Position numbers and translations under genes: made by a program. From the NCBI GenBank assembly GCA_905206195.1, contig CAJLGN010000044.1, positions 1 to 8,286 of the forward strand: a stretch of 8,286 bases of DNA, read 5' to 3'. Below, piece by piece: positions 1-6,093 of the stretch. The DNA is from an uncultured Roseburia sp. (lineage in GTDB: Bacteria > Bacillota > Clostridia > Lachnospirales > Lachnospiraceae). The notes beneath the pieces are model-generated. The model saw nothing but the letters and a program-made list of their open reading frames with translations, was not told the DNA's origin and searched no databases. Position 1 is the first letter of the stretch. Each line of letters opens with the position of its first letter.

Positions 1-500
1 GTGAGAATGAGGTTCTGGCGATGGGAGACTGCGCGATCAATATTAAGCCAAATGAGGACGAGCTGGTGGAGATTGCATCGGAGACGGCAGAGTGCGCGCG
101 GATTTTCGGCATTGATCCAAAGATTGCATTTTTGAGCTACTCCACCCACGGCTCAGGAAAGGGTGAGGATGTGGACAAGATGCGCAACGCGGCGGAGAAG
201 GCGAAGGTGAAATACCCGAGTCTCCCGATCGAGGGTGAGATCCAGTTCGACGCGGCGGTATCTCCGCGTGTCGCCCGCACCAAATGTCCGGAGAGCGCGG
301 TGGCAGGACATGCCAACACCTTTATTTTCCCGGATATCAGCGCGGGAAATATCGGCTACAAGATTGCGCAGCGTCTGGGCAATTTTGAGGCGTACGGTCC
401 GATTTTGCTGGGACTGAATGCTCCGATTAACGATTTATCCCGCGGATGCAACGCATCCGAGGTATACTCGATGGCAATCATCACGGCAGCGCTCGCGTAG
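1..500 (+). CDS. pta: Phosphate acetyltransferase, C-terminal part (5' end outside window)
   Basis: Pta interconverts acetyl-CoA plus phosphate and acetyl phosphate plus CoA in the cytoplasm, the step before acetate kinase in acetate and ATP formation. The reading frame is open from base 3 and gives 165 residues, about half of a normal ~330-residue Pta, so the start lies left of the window. Typical C-terminal family blocks are visible: a GDCAIN segment near the beginning, LSYSTHGSGKG, a block beginning VAGHANTFIFPDISAGN that continues into IGYKIAQRLG, and a final NDLSRGC block close to the stop. The NDLSRGC ending favours acetyl- over butyryl-transferase. The stop is TAG at 498-500, followed at once by a strong terminator. 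No acetate kinase gene follows, although ackA often neighbours pta. Family assignment is very sure; the missing half cannot be checked. Confidence 0.95.
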   Translation, partial: ENEVLAMGDCAINIKPNEDELVEIASETAECARIFGIDPKIAFLSYSTHGSGKGEDVDKMRNAAEKAKVKYPSLPIEGEIQFDAAVSPRVARTKCPESAVAGHANTFIFPDISAGNIGYKIAQRLGNFEAYGPILLGLNAPINDLSRGCNASEVYSMAIITAALA

Positions 501-512
501 ATATATAGAACG

Positions 513-561
513 AAAGAGGGTTCCGGCAGAATGATACAATTCTGCGGCAACCCTCTTTTTT
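513..561 (+). terminator. Rho-independent terminator between convergent genes
   Basis: An outer stem AGAGGGTT (515-522) pairs with AACCCTCT (549-556). It continues past a small internal mismatch into an inner stem GCAGAAT/ATTCTGC with a six-base loop. A run of T (556-561) follows on the plus strand. It lies 14 bases after the pta stop, so it ends the pta transcript. The minus-strand gene ending at 595 runs into the same hairpin, but its T tract on that side is only TTT, so it would be a weaker terminator in that direction. Confidence 0.92.
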
Positions 562-594
562 GTGTAGCTCTCTATGTACTGTTTCATGCATGTC

Positions 595-1041
595 CTATTC
601 TTCCGTGTTGTGGAAAGCTTCGATAATGCGGCTTGCGATTTCCGGGTGGCTCGTGTTGATCTGATTGAGGTAGCGGAAGTTGCTTCCGTCATACGGCTGC
701 GCCTCGCCGAATAAGCCGATCTCATAGCAGTTGCGGAGTACACTGATGAGGCAGTTGTCGAAATGTTCGTAGGTGCAGGAGCGGCACTGCTTCAGGATGT
801 GCGCGATTCCCTCCTCGAAATCTTCCTCGCGGTAGATTTTAAAATCGGTATATGGAATGTTGTCAGTTCCATCTGTGACATAAGTCACACCTTCTTTAAA
901 GCAGCCCATAAGGCAGTTCTGCGCGTAGCCGACAATGCAGGATGGCTTGTCGCAGGTTCCGCAATGCTCTTTTGTCAGACAACATTTGGAAAAGTCGGTA
1001 ATAATCTGATCATAATTCATTTCTGAGTTTAAAATACCCAT
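595..1041 (-). CDS. Cysteine-rich protein with two similar Cys clusters, unknown function
   Basis: The function is not recognised. The protein has 148 residues, no signal peptide and no membrane segment, and contains 11 cysteines (residues 20, 21, 27, 30, 35, 43, 47, 86, 89, 97 and 105). They fall in two clusters with related spacing: C27-x2-C30-x4-C35-x7-C43 and C86-x2-C89-x7-C97-x7-C105. Both end in a similar CIVGYAQNC / CLISVLRNC piece, which suggests an internal duplication. Such clusters usually bind metal (zinc or iron-sulfur), but that is inference. The ATG at 1041 was chosen because a strong AAGGAGGA lies just upstream; an in-frame TTG at 1074 has no ribosome site and would place that Shine-Dalgarno inside the gene. 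The gene stands alone, converges on pta and has its own promoter. Confidence 0.85.
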   Translation of the reverse strand: MGILNSEMNYDQIITDFSKCCLTKEHCGTCDKPSCIVGYAQNCLMGCFKEGVTYVTDGTDNIPYTDFKIYREEDFEEGIAHILKQCRSCTYEHFDNCLISVLRNCYEIGLFGEAQPYDGSNFRYLNQINTSHPEIASRIIEAFHNTEE

Positions 1042-1045
1042 AATT

Positions 1046-1053
1046 TCCTCCTT
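1046..1053 (-). promoter_or_regulatory. Ribosome binding site of the cysteine-rich gene
   Basis: AAGGAGGA on the minus strand sits four bases before the ATG at 1041, a near-perfect anti-16S match. It decides the start against the upstream TTG at 1074. Confidence 0.85.
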
Positions 1054-1085
1054 AAGTTTAATAAAATTTGACAAGTTCGTTTTTA

Positions 1086-1113
1086 ATTATAGCACTCAGG
1101 TTTACCAAGTAAA
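1086..1113 (-). promoter_or_regulatory. Promoter of the cysteine-rich gene (extended -10)
   Basis: On the minus strand there is a perfect TATAAT (1091-1086) preceded by TG one base away (TGCTATAAT), an extended -10. A modest -35, TTTACT (1113-1108), stands 16 bases upstream. Transcription would start near 1079 and give a leader of about 40 bases that contains the ribosome site. Read by eye only. Confidence 0.65.
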
Positions 1114-1131
1114 TAGAAAAAATACTATTTA
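1110..1131. promoter_or_regulatory. Possible operator: 7-bp inverted repeat
   Basis: TAAATAG, eight bases, then CTATTTA form a perfect inverted repeat that overlaps the -35 region of the minus-strand promoter and lies upstream of the plus-strand promoter. Its position in a divergent intergenic region fits a regulator site. The sequence is very AT-rich, so chance is a real alternative. Confidence 0.3.
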
Positions 1132-1150
1132 ATGGAAAATTAAAATTTGG

Positions 1151-1180
1151 TTAACAAAAGATGTTTTATTTTTCTATAAA
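1151..1180 (+). promoter_or_regulatory. Promoter for the YitT-family gene and probable operon
   Basis: TTAACA (1151-1156) and TATAAA (1175-1180), 18 bases apart, resemble a vegetative sigma-A promoter. Transcription would begin near 1187, about 50 bases before the ATG at 1239. Read by eye only. Confidence 0.55.
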
Positions 1181-1238
1181 ATAATGTAGAATACCAAGGG
1201 AAATAGTTTATTGCGACCTGTGAGGATTTGAGAGGAAG

Positions 1239-2105
1239 ATGTTTAAAAATAGAGGAAGAATCAAGAGAGTCTTGGAAGAATACACGGTGCTGACTGTGGC
1301 AACACTGATATTGGTGGTGGGCATCTACGCATTTAAGTTCCCCAACCACTTTTCTTTTGGGGGAGTCACGGGCATCGCGGTGGTTTTGAGCGCTATCACG
1401 CCGGCGACGCCGGGGGACATCACGTTTATCATCAACATGGCGCTTCTGGTGGTTGGATTTATCTTCCTGGGGCGGAGCTTTGGCACACGGACAGTTTATG
1501 TCAGTATCCTGATGTCGGTGGGACTGAGTCTGGCGGAGGTCTGGTTTCCAATGGAGTGCCCCCTCACGGGAGAGCCGGTGCTGGAGCTGATGTACGCAAT
1601 CGTGCTTCCGGCGTTTAGCTCCGCCATCTTGTTTAATATCGGAGCTTCCGGCGGCGGGACAGACATCATCGCGATGGTGCTAAAAAAGTATACCAGCCTC
1701 AATATCGGCGGGGCGCTGTTCGCGGTGGATTTGTTTATTGTTCTGGCTTCCTGTCTGGTGTTTGACGCGCAGACCGGGCTCTTTTCGCTCTGTGGGCTGC
1801 TCGCCAAGTCACTGGTGGTGGACAATGTGATTGAGAGCATCAATCTGTGCAAGTACTTTACCATCATCTGCAATGAACCGGAACCGATCTGTGCGTTCAT
1901 CATGGACCAGCTCGGGCGGAGCGCCACGGTCTACAAGGCTGAGGGGGCGTATCGGCATAATCAAAAGACTGTCATCATCACAATCATGAAGCGAAGTCAG
2001 GCGGTGGAGCTGCGGAATTATATCCGTGAGCATCAGCCGACGGCATTTATCGCAATCACCAACAGCAGCGAGATCATCGGAAAAGGCTTCCGCGGGTTCA
2101 ACTGA
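1239..2105 (+). CDS. YitT family integral membrane protein (DUF161/DUF2179)
   Basis: This 288-residue protein has the two-part layout of the YitT family. An N-terminal membrane region (about residues 15-180, roughly five or six hydrophobic segments) carries the family signatures GGVTG at 41-45 and ASGGGTD at 136-142. A soluble C-terminal DUF2179 domain follows (about 200-285), ending in a segment around AFIAITNSSEIIGKGF. The length is normal for the family. The biochemical role of YitT proteins is not established; a transporter-like role with a cytoplasmic sensory domain is often assumed. The ATG at 1239 follows AGAGGAAG, a usable but tightly spaced ribosome site. The next gene starts 29 bases after the stop, so co-transcription is likely. 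Family call sure, function unknown. Confidence 0.93.
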   Translation: MFKNRGRIKRVLEEYTVLTVATLILVVGIYAFKFPNHFSFGGVTGIAVVLSAITPATPGDITFIINMALLVVGFIFLGRSFGTRTVYVSILMSVGLSLAEVWFPMECPLTGEPVLELMYAIVLPAFSSAILFNIGASGGGTDIIAMVLKKYTSLNIGGALFAVDLFIVLASCLVFDAQTGLFSLCGLLAKSLVVDNVIESINLCKYFTIICNEPEPICAFIMDQLGRSATVYKAEGAYRHNQKTVIITIMKRSQAVELRNYIREHQPTAFIAITNSSEIIGKGFRGFN

Positions 2106-2122
2106 GGTCTGAAAAAGAGAGT

Positions 2123-2128
2123 AGGAGG
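2123..2128 (+). promoter_or_regulatory. Ribosome binding site of the 535-residue membrane protein gene
   Basis: AGGAGG stands six bases before the ATG at 2135, in the 29-base gap after the YitT-family gene. It fixes the start and supports re-initiation within one transcript. Confidence 0.85.
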
Positions 2129-2134
2129 AGAGAT

Positions 2135-3742
2135 ATGCTGATTAGTTTATTGATTACATTGGTCTTTGGATTTGTTTATTTTTATATAAAGCTTCCGGCG
2201 ATGAATATACATTCCGCGGATTTTTATACGTTCGTCTACCTGCTGTGTATCGTGTACTGCGGAAGCAATATCTTCATCACGGGCTTTCGCGCGAAGAGTG
2301 CGAAGGATTACTTTAAGCACTTACTAAAGAAATGTACCATTCCGGTCGTGATTGTGGCGGCGCTCATCGCCATCAGCGCGGTCGGAACTCTGGCGGGAAG
2401 CGTGCTCTTTCGGGCAAAATCTTATGCGAAGCTTCTTCCGACGGAGCAGGGCGACTTCACGAGCGAGGTAGAGGAGGTGACATGGGATCAGATTCCGATG
2501 CTGGATGAGAACTCGGCAAACACGCTCGCCAATAAAAAAATGGGCGAGCTCTCCGATTTGGTGTCCCAGTTTGAGGTGGATGATTCCTCGGCACAGATCA
2601 ATTATCGGGATAGACCTGTGCGGGCGACTTACTTGAAGTATGGGGATGTAATCGAGTGGTGGACGAACCGGCAGGAGGGGATTCCGGCCTATCTGATGAT
2701 CGATATGGTGACGCAGGAAGTCACAGTACAGCGGATGGAGGAGGGGATGAAGTACTCCCCGTCCGAGATTTTTAACCGCAACATTTACCGCTACCTGCGC
2801 TTCCGCTATCCCACGAAGATGTTCTACGATGTGAACTTTGAGGTGGACGACGAGGGCGTGCCGTACTGGTGCGCGACGACGGTCACGAAGACGATCGGAC
2901 TTTTCGGCGGCACAGATGTGACAGGGGCAGTTCTGGTTAATGCTGTGACAGGAGAGAGTGAGTTCTACGCGATCGGTGAAGTGCCAACATGGGTGGATCG
3001 CGTGTGCAGCGCGAGGCTGATTATGGAGCAGTATGATTACTACGGGCTTTACCAGGGTGGCTTTTGGAACTCGGTGCTTGGCCAGAGCGGATGTACCAAG
3101 TCGACGACAGGTTATAACTATATCGCGATGGCCGATGATGTGTGGGTTTACACCGGAATCACTTCCGTGGGCGGCGACGAGAGCAACCTCGGTTTTATTC
3201 TGGTGAATCAGCGCACCAAAGAGGCGCGCTACTACCCCTGCGCGGGGGCAAATGAGCAGGCGGGTATGAATTCAGCGCAGGGAGCGGTGCAGCAGTACAG
3301 TTATCAGGCAACGTTCCCGATTCTCTTAAATATTGGCGATGAACCTACCTATTTTATGGCGCTCAAGGATGCATCGCAGCTTGTGAAGATGTATGCGATG
3401 GTCAATGTCAGCCAGTATCAGATCGTCGCGACGGGAACGACTGTGGCGGAGTGCCAGGAGAATTATGCGGCGCAGCTTGCAAAGAACGGACTTGCAGAGC
3501 CAGAAGCTGTACAGATGAGCGAGACGGCTGACGTTGCTGGAACGGTGAGTGAGATACGCTCGTCGGTGATGGATGGGGATACCTACTACTTTATCCGCCT
3601 GGGTGAGGATCTCTCGTATTATCTGATCAACGGGAGAGAGTACCCAGTGGCGGCAATCTTAAATCCGGGGGATGCTGTCGCCATCCGGTATGAGATGGGA
3701 GAGGGGGAGATACGAACGGGTATTTCTCTGGAGCGGAAGTGA
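2135..3742 (+). CDS. Membrane-anchored protein with large exported region, unknown function
   Basis: Family not firmly recognised. The 535-residue protein has three hydrophobic segments at about 2-18, 31-51 and 69-91, with a lysine/arginine-rich loop (52-66) between the second and third. By the positive-inside rule this places residues 93-535 outside the membrane. The exported part contains related beta-strand units of PepSY-like appearance: AYLMIDMVTQEV (185-195), GAVLVNAVTGESEF (264-277), GFILVNQRTKEARYY (353-367) and a looser one near 420-432. A C-terminal stretch (about 463-535) looks like a small beta-barrel, with alternating strands and LNPGDAVAIRY near the end. There are no obvious catalytic motifs. 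It sits 29 bases after the YitT-family gene with a strong ribosome site, so the two are probably made together. A scaffold or sensor role at the envelope would be a guess. Confidence 0.88.
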   Translation: MLISLLITLVFGFVYFYIKLPAMNIHSADFYTFVYLLCIVYCGSNIFITGFRAKSAKDYFKHLLKKCTIPVVIVAALIAISAVGTLAGSVLFRAKSYAKLLPTEQGDFTSEVEEVTWDQIPMLDENSANTLANKKMGELSDLVSQFEVDDSSAQINYRDRPVRATYLKYGDVIEWWTNRQEGIPAYLMIDMVTQEVTVQRMEEGMKYSPSEIFNRNIYRYLRFRYPTKMFYDVNFEVDDEGVPYWCATTVTKTIGLFGGTDVTGAVLVNAVTGESEFYAIGEVPTWVDRVCSARLIMEQYDYYGLYQGGFWNSVLGQSGCTKSTTGYNYIAMADDVWVYTGITSVGGDESNLGFILVNQRTKEARYYPCAGANEQAGMNSAQGAVQQYSYQATFPILLNIGDEPTYFMALKDASQLVKMYAMVNVSQYQIVATGTTVAECQENYAAQLAKNGLAEPEAVQMSETADVAGTVSEIRSSVMDGDTYYFIRLGEDLSYYLINGREYPVAAILNPGDAVAIRYEMGEGEIRTGISLERK

Positions 3743-3815
3743 CGCAGGTGGGATTCCGAGACGTCAGAAACTAGGTTGTACTGTGACAAGCAGCAAGAAA
3801 AATAGAAGTGAGGAT

Positions 3816-3820
3816 AGAGG
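3816..3820 (+). promoter_or_regulatory. Ribosome binding site that sets the UDPGP gene start at 3829
   Basis: AGAGG (within ATAGAGGAAG) lies eight bases before the ATG at 3829. The alternative GTG at 3808, in the same frame, has only A-rich sequence upstream and no Shine-Dalgarno, so the ATG is preferred. Confidence 0.6.
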
Positions 3821-3828
3821 AAGACCTT

Positions 3829-5037
3829 ATGAAGATTTGGGAAGATGAAAAGCAGTGTTATATCAAAGCTGCGATGGAGCGAAACACTCCCGCGGAAAAT
3901 GCGGTGTTAAAGCGGCATTTAGAGAAGATCGACTGGTCTGTGCTCGCGCAGATTGAGCGCAAAGAAACTGTGAATGAGCGGGGGGTATTTGCGCCGCTCG
4001 CGGCGGTGGAGCTGGATGAAATCAAGGCGCGCGGGGAGGAGTTTCGGCAGCTTGGACTGGATGCAGTGAGGAAGAACAAGGTGGGCGCTGTACTTTTGGC
4101 AGGTGGACAGGGTACCCGGCTCGGGCTAAATAAACCAAAGGGAACGCTCAATATCGGAATCAACCGGAGGCTGTATCTGTTTGAACAGTTGATCCGCAAT
4201 CTCATGGATGTGACGGATGAGGCGGGCGCGTTTGTACCGCTCTATGTCATGACCAGTAACATCAATCGTCGGGATACGGAGACATTTTTTGAGGAGCATT
4301 TCTATTTTGGTTACCCGAAGGAATATGTGAAGTTCTTTGTGCAGGAGATGGAGCCCGCATGCGACCATCAGGGGCGGGTTTATATGGAGTCCAGCACTGA
4401 GGTGGCGATGTCCCCAAACGGGAATGGAGGCTGGTTTGGTTCCATGGTGAAGGCTGGACTGCTCTCCGATATTCGCGGGCGCGGCATTGAGTGGATCAAT
4501 GTGTTTGCGGTTGACAATTGCTTGCAGCGCATCGCGGATCCGCTCTTTATTGGGGCCACCATTGCCTACGGCTGCGAGAGCGGTGCAAAGGTGGTGCGGA
4601 AAGCGGCTTTCGATGAAAAGGTGGGCGTGCTCTGCACCGAGGACGGCAGACCTTCTATTGCCGATTTTTACGAGATGACACACGAGATGGCGACGGAGAG
4701 AAAAGAAAATGGCGATTTGCTCTACGGCTTCGGTGTGATCTTAAATTATGTGTTCTCCGAGAAAAAGCTGGAGGAGATTGCAGATGCAAGAATGCCGATC
4801 CATGTTGTTGAGAAAAAAATCCCGTACATGGATGTGGATGGTAACCATGTGGATCCGGATGGACCAAACGGCTACAAATTTGAGACGCTCGTGCTCGATA
4901 TGGTTCACATGATGGAAGACTGCGTGCCGTATGAAGTCGATCGCGCAAAGGAGTTTGCACCCATCAAGAACCTGCACGGTGTGGATTCTTTGGATACGGC
5001 GCGGGAGCTGATGCGGGGCTGTGGCATTGAGCTGTGA
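3829..5037 (+). CDS. UDPGP-type nucleotidyltransferase (UDP-N-acetylhexosamine pyrophosphorylase-like)
   Basis: The enzyme family transfers UMP from UTP to a sugar 1-phosphate, giving a UDP-sugar and pyrophosphate in the cytoplasm. This protein (402 residues from the ATG at 3829) has the nucleotide-binding loop LLAGGQGTRLG followed by PKG (residues 89-105). It also has PNGNGG (196-201), the AVDN block (227-230) with a likely metal-binding aspartate, NGYKFE (347-352) and FAPIKN (376-381). These blocks and their order match the eukaryotic UAP1 type (UDP-GlcNAc/GalNAc) better than bacterial GlmU or GalU, which are built differently. Substrate choice between glucose-1-P, GlcNAc-1-P and GalNAc-1-P cannot be read from sequence. 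It follows the previous gene by 86 bases without an evident terminator, so read-through is plausible. Family very sure, substrate open. Confidence 0.92.
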   Translation: MKIWEDEKQCYIKAAMERNTPAENAVLKRHLEKIDWSVLAQIERKETVNERGVFAPLAAVELDEIKARGEEFRQLGLDAVRKNKVGAVLLAGGQGTRLGLNKPKGTLNIGINRRLYLFEQLIRNLMDVTDEAGAFVPLYVMTSNINRRDTETFFEEHFYFGYPKEYVKFFVQEMEPACDHQGRVYMESSTEVAMSPNGNGGWFGSMVKAGLLSDIRGRGIEWINVFAVDNCLQRIADPLFIGATIAYGCESGAKVVRKAAFDEKVGVLCTEDGRPSIADFYEMTHEMATERKENGDLLYGFGVILNYVFSEKKLEEIADARMPIHVVEKKIPYMDVDGNHVDPDGPNGYKFETLVLDMVHMMEDCVPYEVDRAKEFAPIKNLHGVDSLDTARELMRGCGIEL

Positions 5038-5079
5038 TCTGAAAATGCAGAGGAAGAGGATGTTCCAAAAGGTGTAAAA

Positions 5080-5162
5080 GCCTGTGTTGTCTGTACAATT
5101 TCGGCAAAGATAAGCCGAGTTATTTCCGGAGAGACATTTCTTGCCGGAATTGTGCACAAGGC
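5080..5162 (+). repeat. Long imperfect hairpin in the leader of the alarmone synthetase gene
   Basis: Bases 5092-5107 pair with 5141-5156 as an uninterrupted 16-bp stem (core ACAATTTCGGCAA with TTGCCGGAATTGT). Shorter pairs outside it (TTGT/ACAA, GCC/GGC) extend an interrupted hairpin to 5080-5162. Two stem positions are T-G pairs in plus-strand RNA but would be A-C mismatches in the minus strand, so the fold suits plus-strand transcription. The loop region is 33 bases and can form small inner pairs. It may be a structured leader RNA, an attenuator, or a dispersed palindromic repeat. No protein-coding frame with a normal start fits here. Confidence 0.55.
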
Positions 5163-5200
5163 AATGACGAGGCTTCATTTTTGGGAGATCCTCTTTGTGC
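5154..5200 (+). repeat. Second overlapping hairpin, possible alternative fold
   Basis: GCACAAGG (5154-5161) pairs with CTTTGTGC (5193-5200) over eight positions, one a G-T wobble, around a 31-base interior. It shares bases 5154-5156 with the preceding stem, so the outer ends of the two are mutually exclusive. No T run follows, so it is not a classical terminator. Confidence 0.4.
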
Positions 5201-5248
5201 GATTTAATAAATATTTTATGAGGACTTTATGGGGGGTTCATGATTGTC

Positions 5249-5257
5249 TGTTATAAT
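5249..5257 (+). promoter_or_regulatory. Extended -10 promoter before the alarmone synthetase gene
   Basis: TGTTATAAT is a perfect -10 hexamer (5252-5257) with an upstream TG, the extended -10 form that can work without a good -35; no good -35 is seen. A transcript starting near 5264 would begin downstream of the hairpins and carry the ATG at 5316. This also argues against the TTG at 5244 as the start. Confidence 0.5.
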
Positions 5258-5315
5258 AAAAAATCAGTGGAAGGAATTTCCGCAAAACTATAAATGTGAG
5301 GGTTTTTACATACTT

Positions 5316-6053
5316 ATGGAACGAGATAAAAACAGTGACACAGAGATTCAAACGGTCATGGAGGAGAACTACACGGTGATGGTCCACGGGTTGATACCGA
5401 TCTATGGGAGCGTCGATGACGATATGGAGCACATTGCGGATATGACGGAGCAGTTTCGCAGGACGATTGATCCGATTCTGCGTATGTATAATGCAGCGAT
5501 GAGCGCGACGACAGCGCGCCTTGAAATCATCGAGGATGAATTTCGTTATCGGAAGCGCCGCTGCCCGATCCACCATATTGACACCCGCTTGAAGTCGGCG
5601 CAGAGTATCCTCGGAAAACTGGAGAAAAAAGACCTGGAGCTGACACTGACAGCCGCCTGCAACAATATTTATGACATTGCGGGAATTCGTGTGGTCTGCC
5701 CGTACATTAGGGACGTCTATTTGATCCGTGATCGCCTGATGGCGCAGGACGACCTTTTTATCATGGATATGAAGGACTACATTGAGGGGCCGAAGGAAAA
5801 TGGCTACCGCAGTCTCCATATGATAATCCGGATCCCCGTGTATTTCATGAACAAGAAGCAGATGGTTCCGGTCGAACTGCAGATCAGAACCCTCGCGATG
5901 GATCTGTGGGCGAGCCTGGAGCACGATATCAAGTACAAGTCGCTCTACCAGGGGGCAAACACAGATTTTTCGGATGAGCTTAAGGAGTGCAGCAGACTCA
6001 TTTATGAGGCGGAGGAGAAGATGGAAGTGATGAACCGCATCTTGGAACCATAG
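5316..6053 (+). CDS. Small alarmone synthetase, GTP pyrophosphokinase family (RelQ/RelP-like)
   Basis: Small alarmone synthetases move pyrophosphate from ATP to GDP or GTP, making the stringent-response signal (p)ppGpp. The 245-residue protein carries the synthetase domain only; no HD hydrolase, TGS or ACT domain is present. Family blocks: R91 and K93 in IDTRLKSAQSILGKL, DIAGIRVV (120-127), ENGYRSLH (161-168) and VELQIRTLAMDLWASLEHDIKYK (186-208), which contains the glutamate of the ELQIRT motif. The N-terminal ~55 residues are acidic and less typical. Start choice is uncertain: ATG at 5316 gives normal length with GAGGG about 13 bases upstream, while an in-frame TTG at 5244 behind GGGGGG adds 24 residues but overlaps a perfect -10 box. 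The EcsC-family gene follows after 40 bases. Function is very likely, start moderate. Confidence 0.92.
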   Translation: MERDKNSDTEIQTVMEENYTVMVHGLIPIYGSVDDDMEHIADMTEQFRRTIDPILRMYNAAMSATTARLEIIEDEFRYRKRRCPIHHIDTRLKSAQSILGKLEKKDLELTLTAACNNIYDIAGIRVVCPYIRDVYLIRDRLMAQDDLFIMDMKDYIEGPKENGYRSLHMIIRIPVYFMNKKQMVPVELQIRTLAMDLWASLEHDIKYKSLYQGANTDFSDELKECSRLIYEAEEKMEVMNRILEP

Positions 6054-6078
6054 CAATTTAAGGAGATGGTTTGGGTGG

Positions 6079-6087
6079 GAGAGGGGG
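6079..6087 (+). promoter_or_regulatory. Ribosome binding site supporting a TTG start at 6094
   Basis: GAGAGGGGG stands about six bases before the TTG at 6094. No ATG or GTG lies in frame nearby, so TTG is the best start for the EcsC-family gene. An ATG at 6066 is out of frame and soon meets a stop. Confidence 0.6.
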
Positions 6088-6093
6088 TCCACA

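Noticed and set aside
3740..3766. Hairpin TGACG / CGTCA right after the 535-residue protein gene
   Set aside because: Only five pairs, a 17-base loop and no T run; not a credible terminator.
4741..5178. 145-codon minus-strand frame starting MKPRHCLVHNSG
   Set aside because: It lies mostly antisense inside the strongly supported UDPGP gene, lacks a convincing ribosome site, and its product has no family features.
5043..5207. Open cysteine-containing plus-strand frame (CCLYNFGKDKPSYF... style) across the hairpin region
   Set aside because: No ATG, GTG or ribosome site precedes it and TTG appears only near its end. The other frames here also yield cysteine-rich strings, so this looks like a by-product of the palindromic base composition.
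5240..5293. Possible 17-codon leader peptide ATG at 5240 just before the synthetase gene
   Set aside because: No regulatory amino-acid run and the ribosome site is too close; the -10 box lies inside it. Insufficient support.
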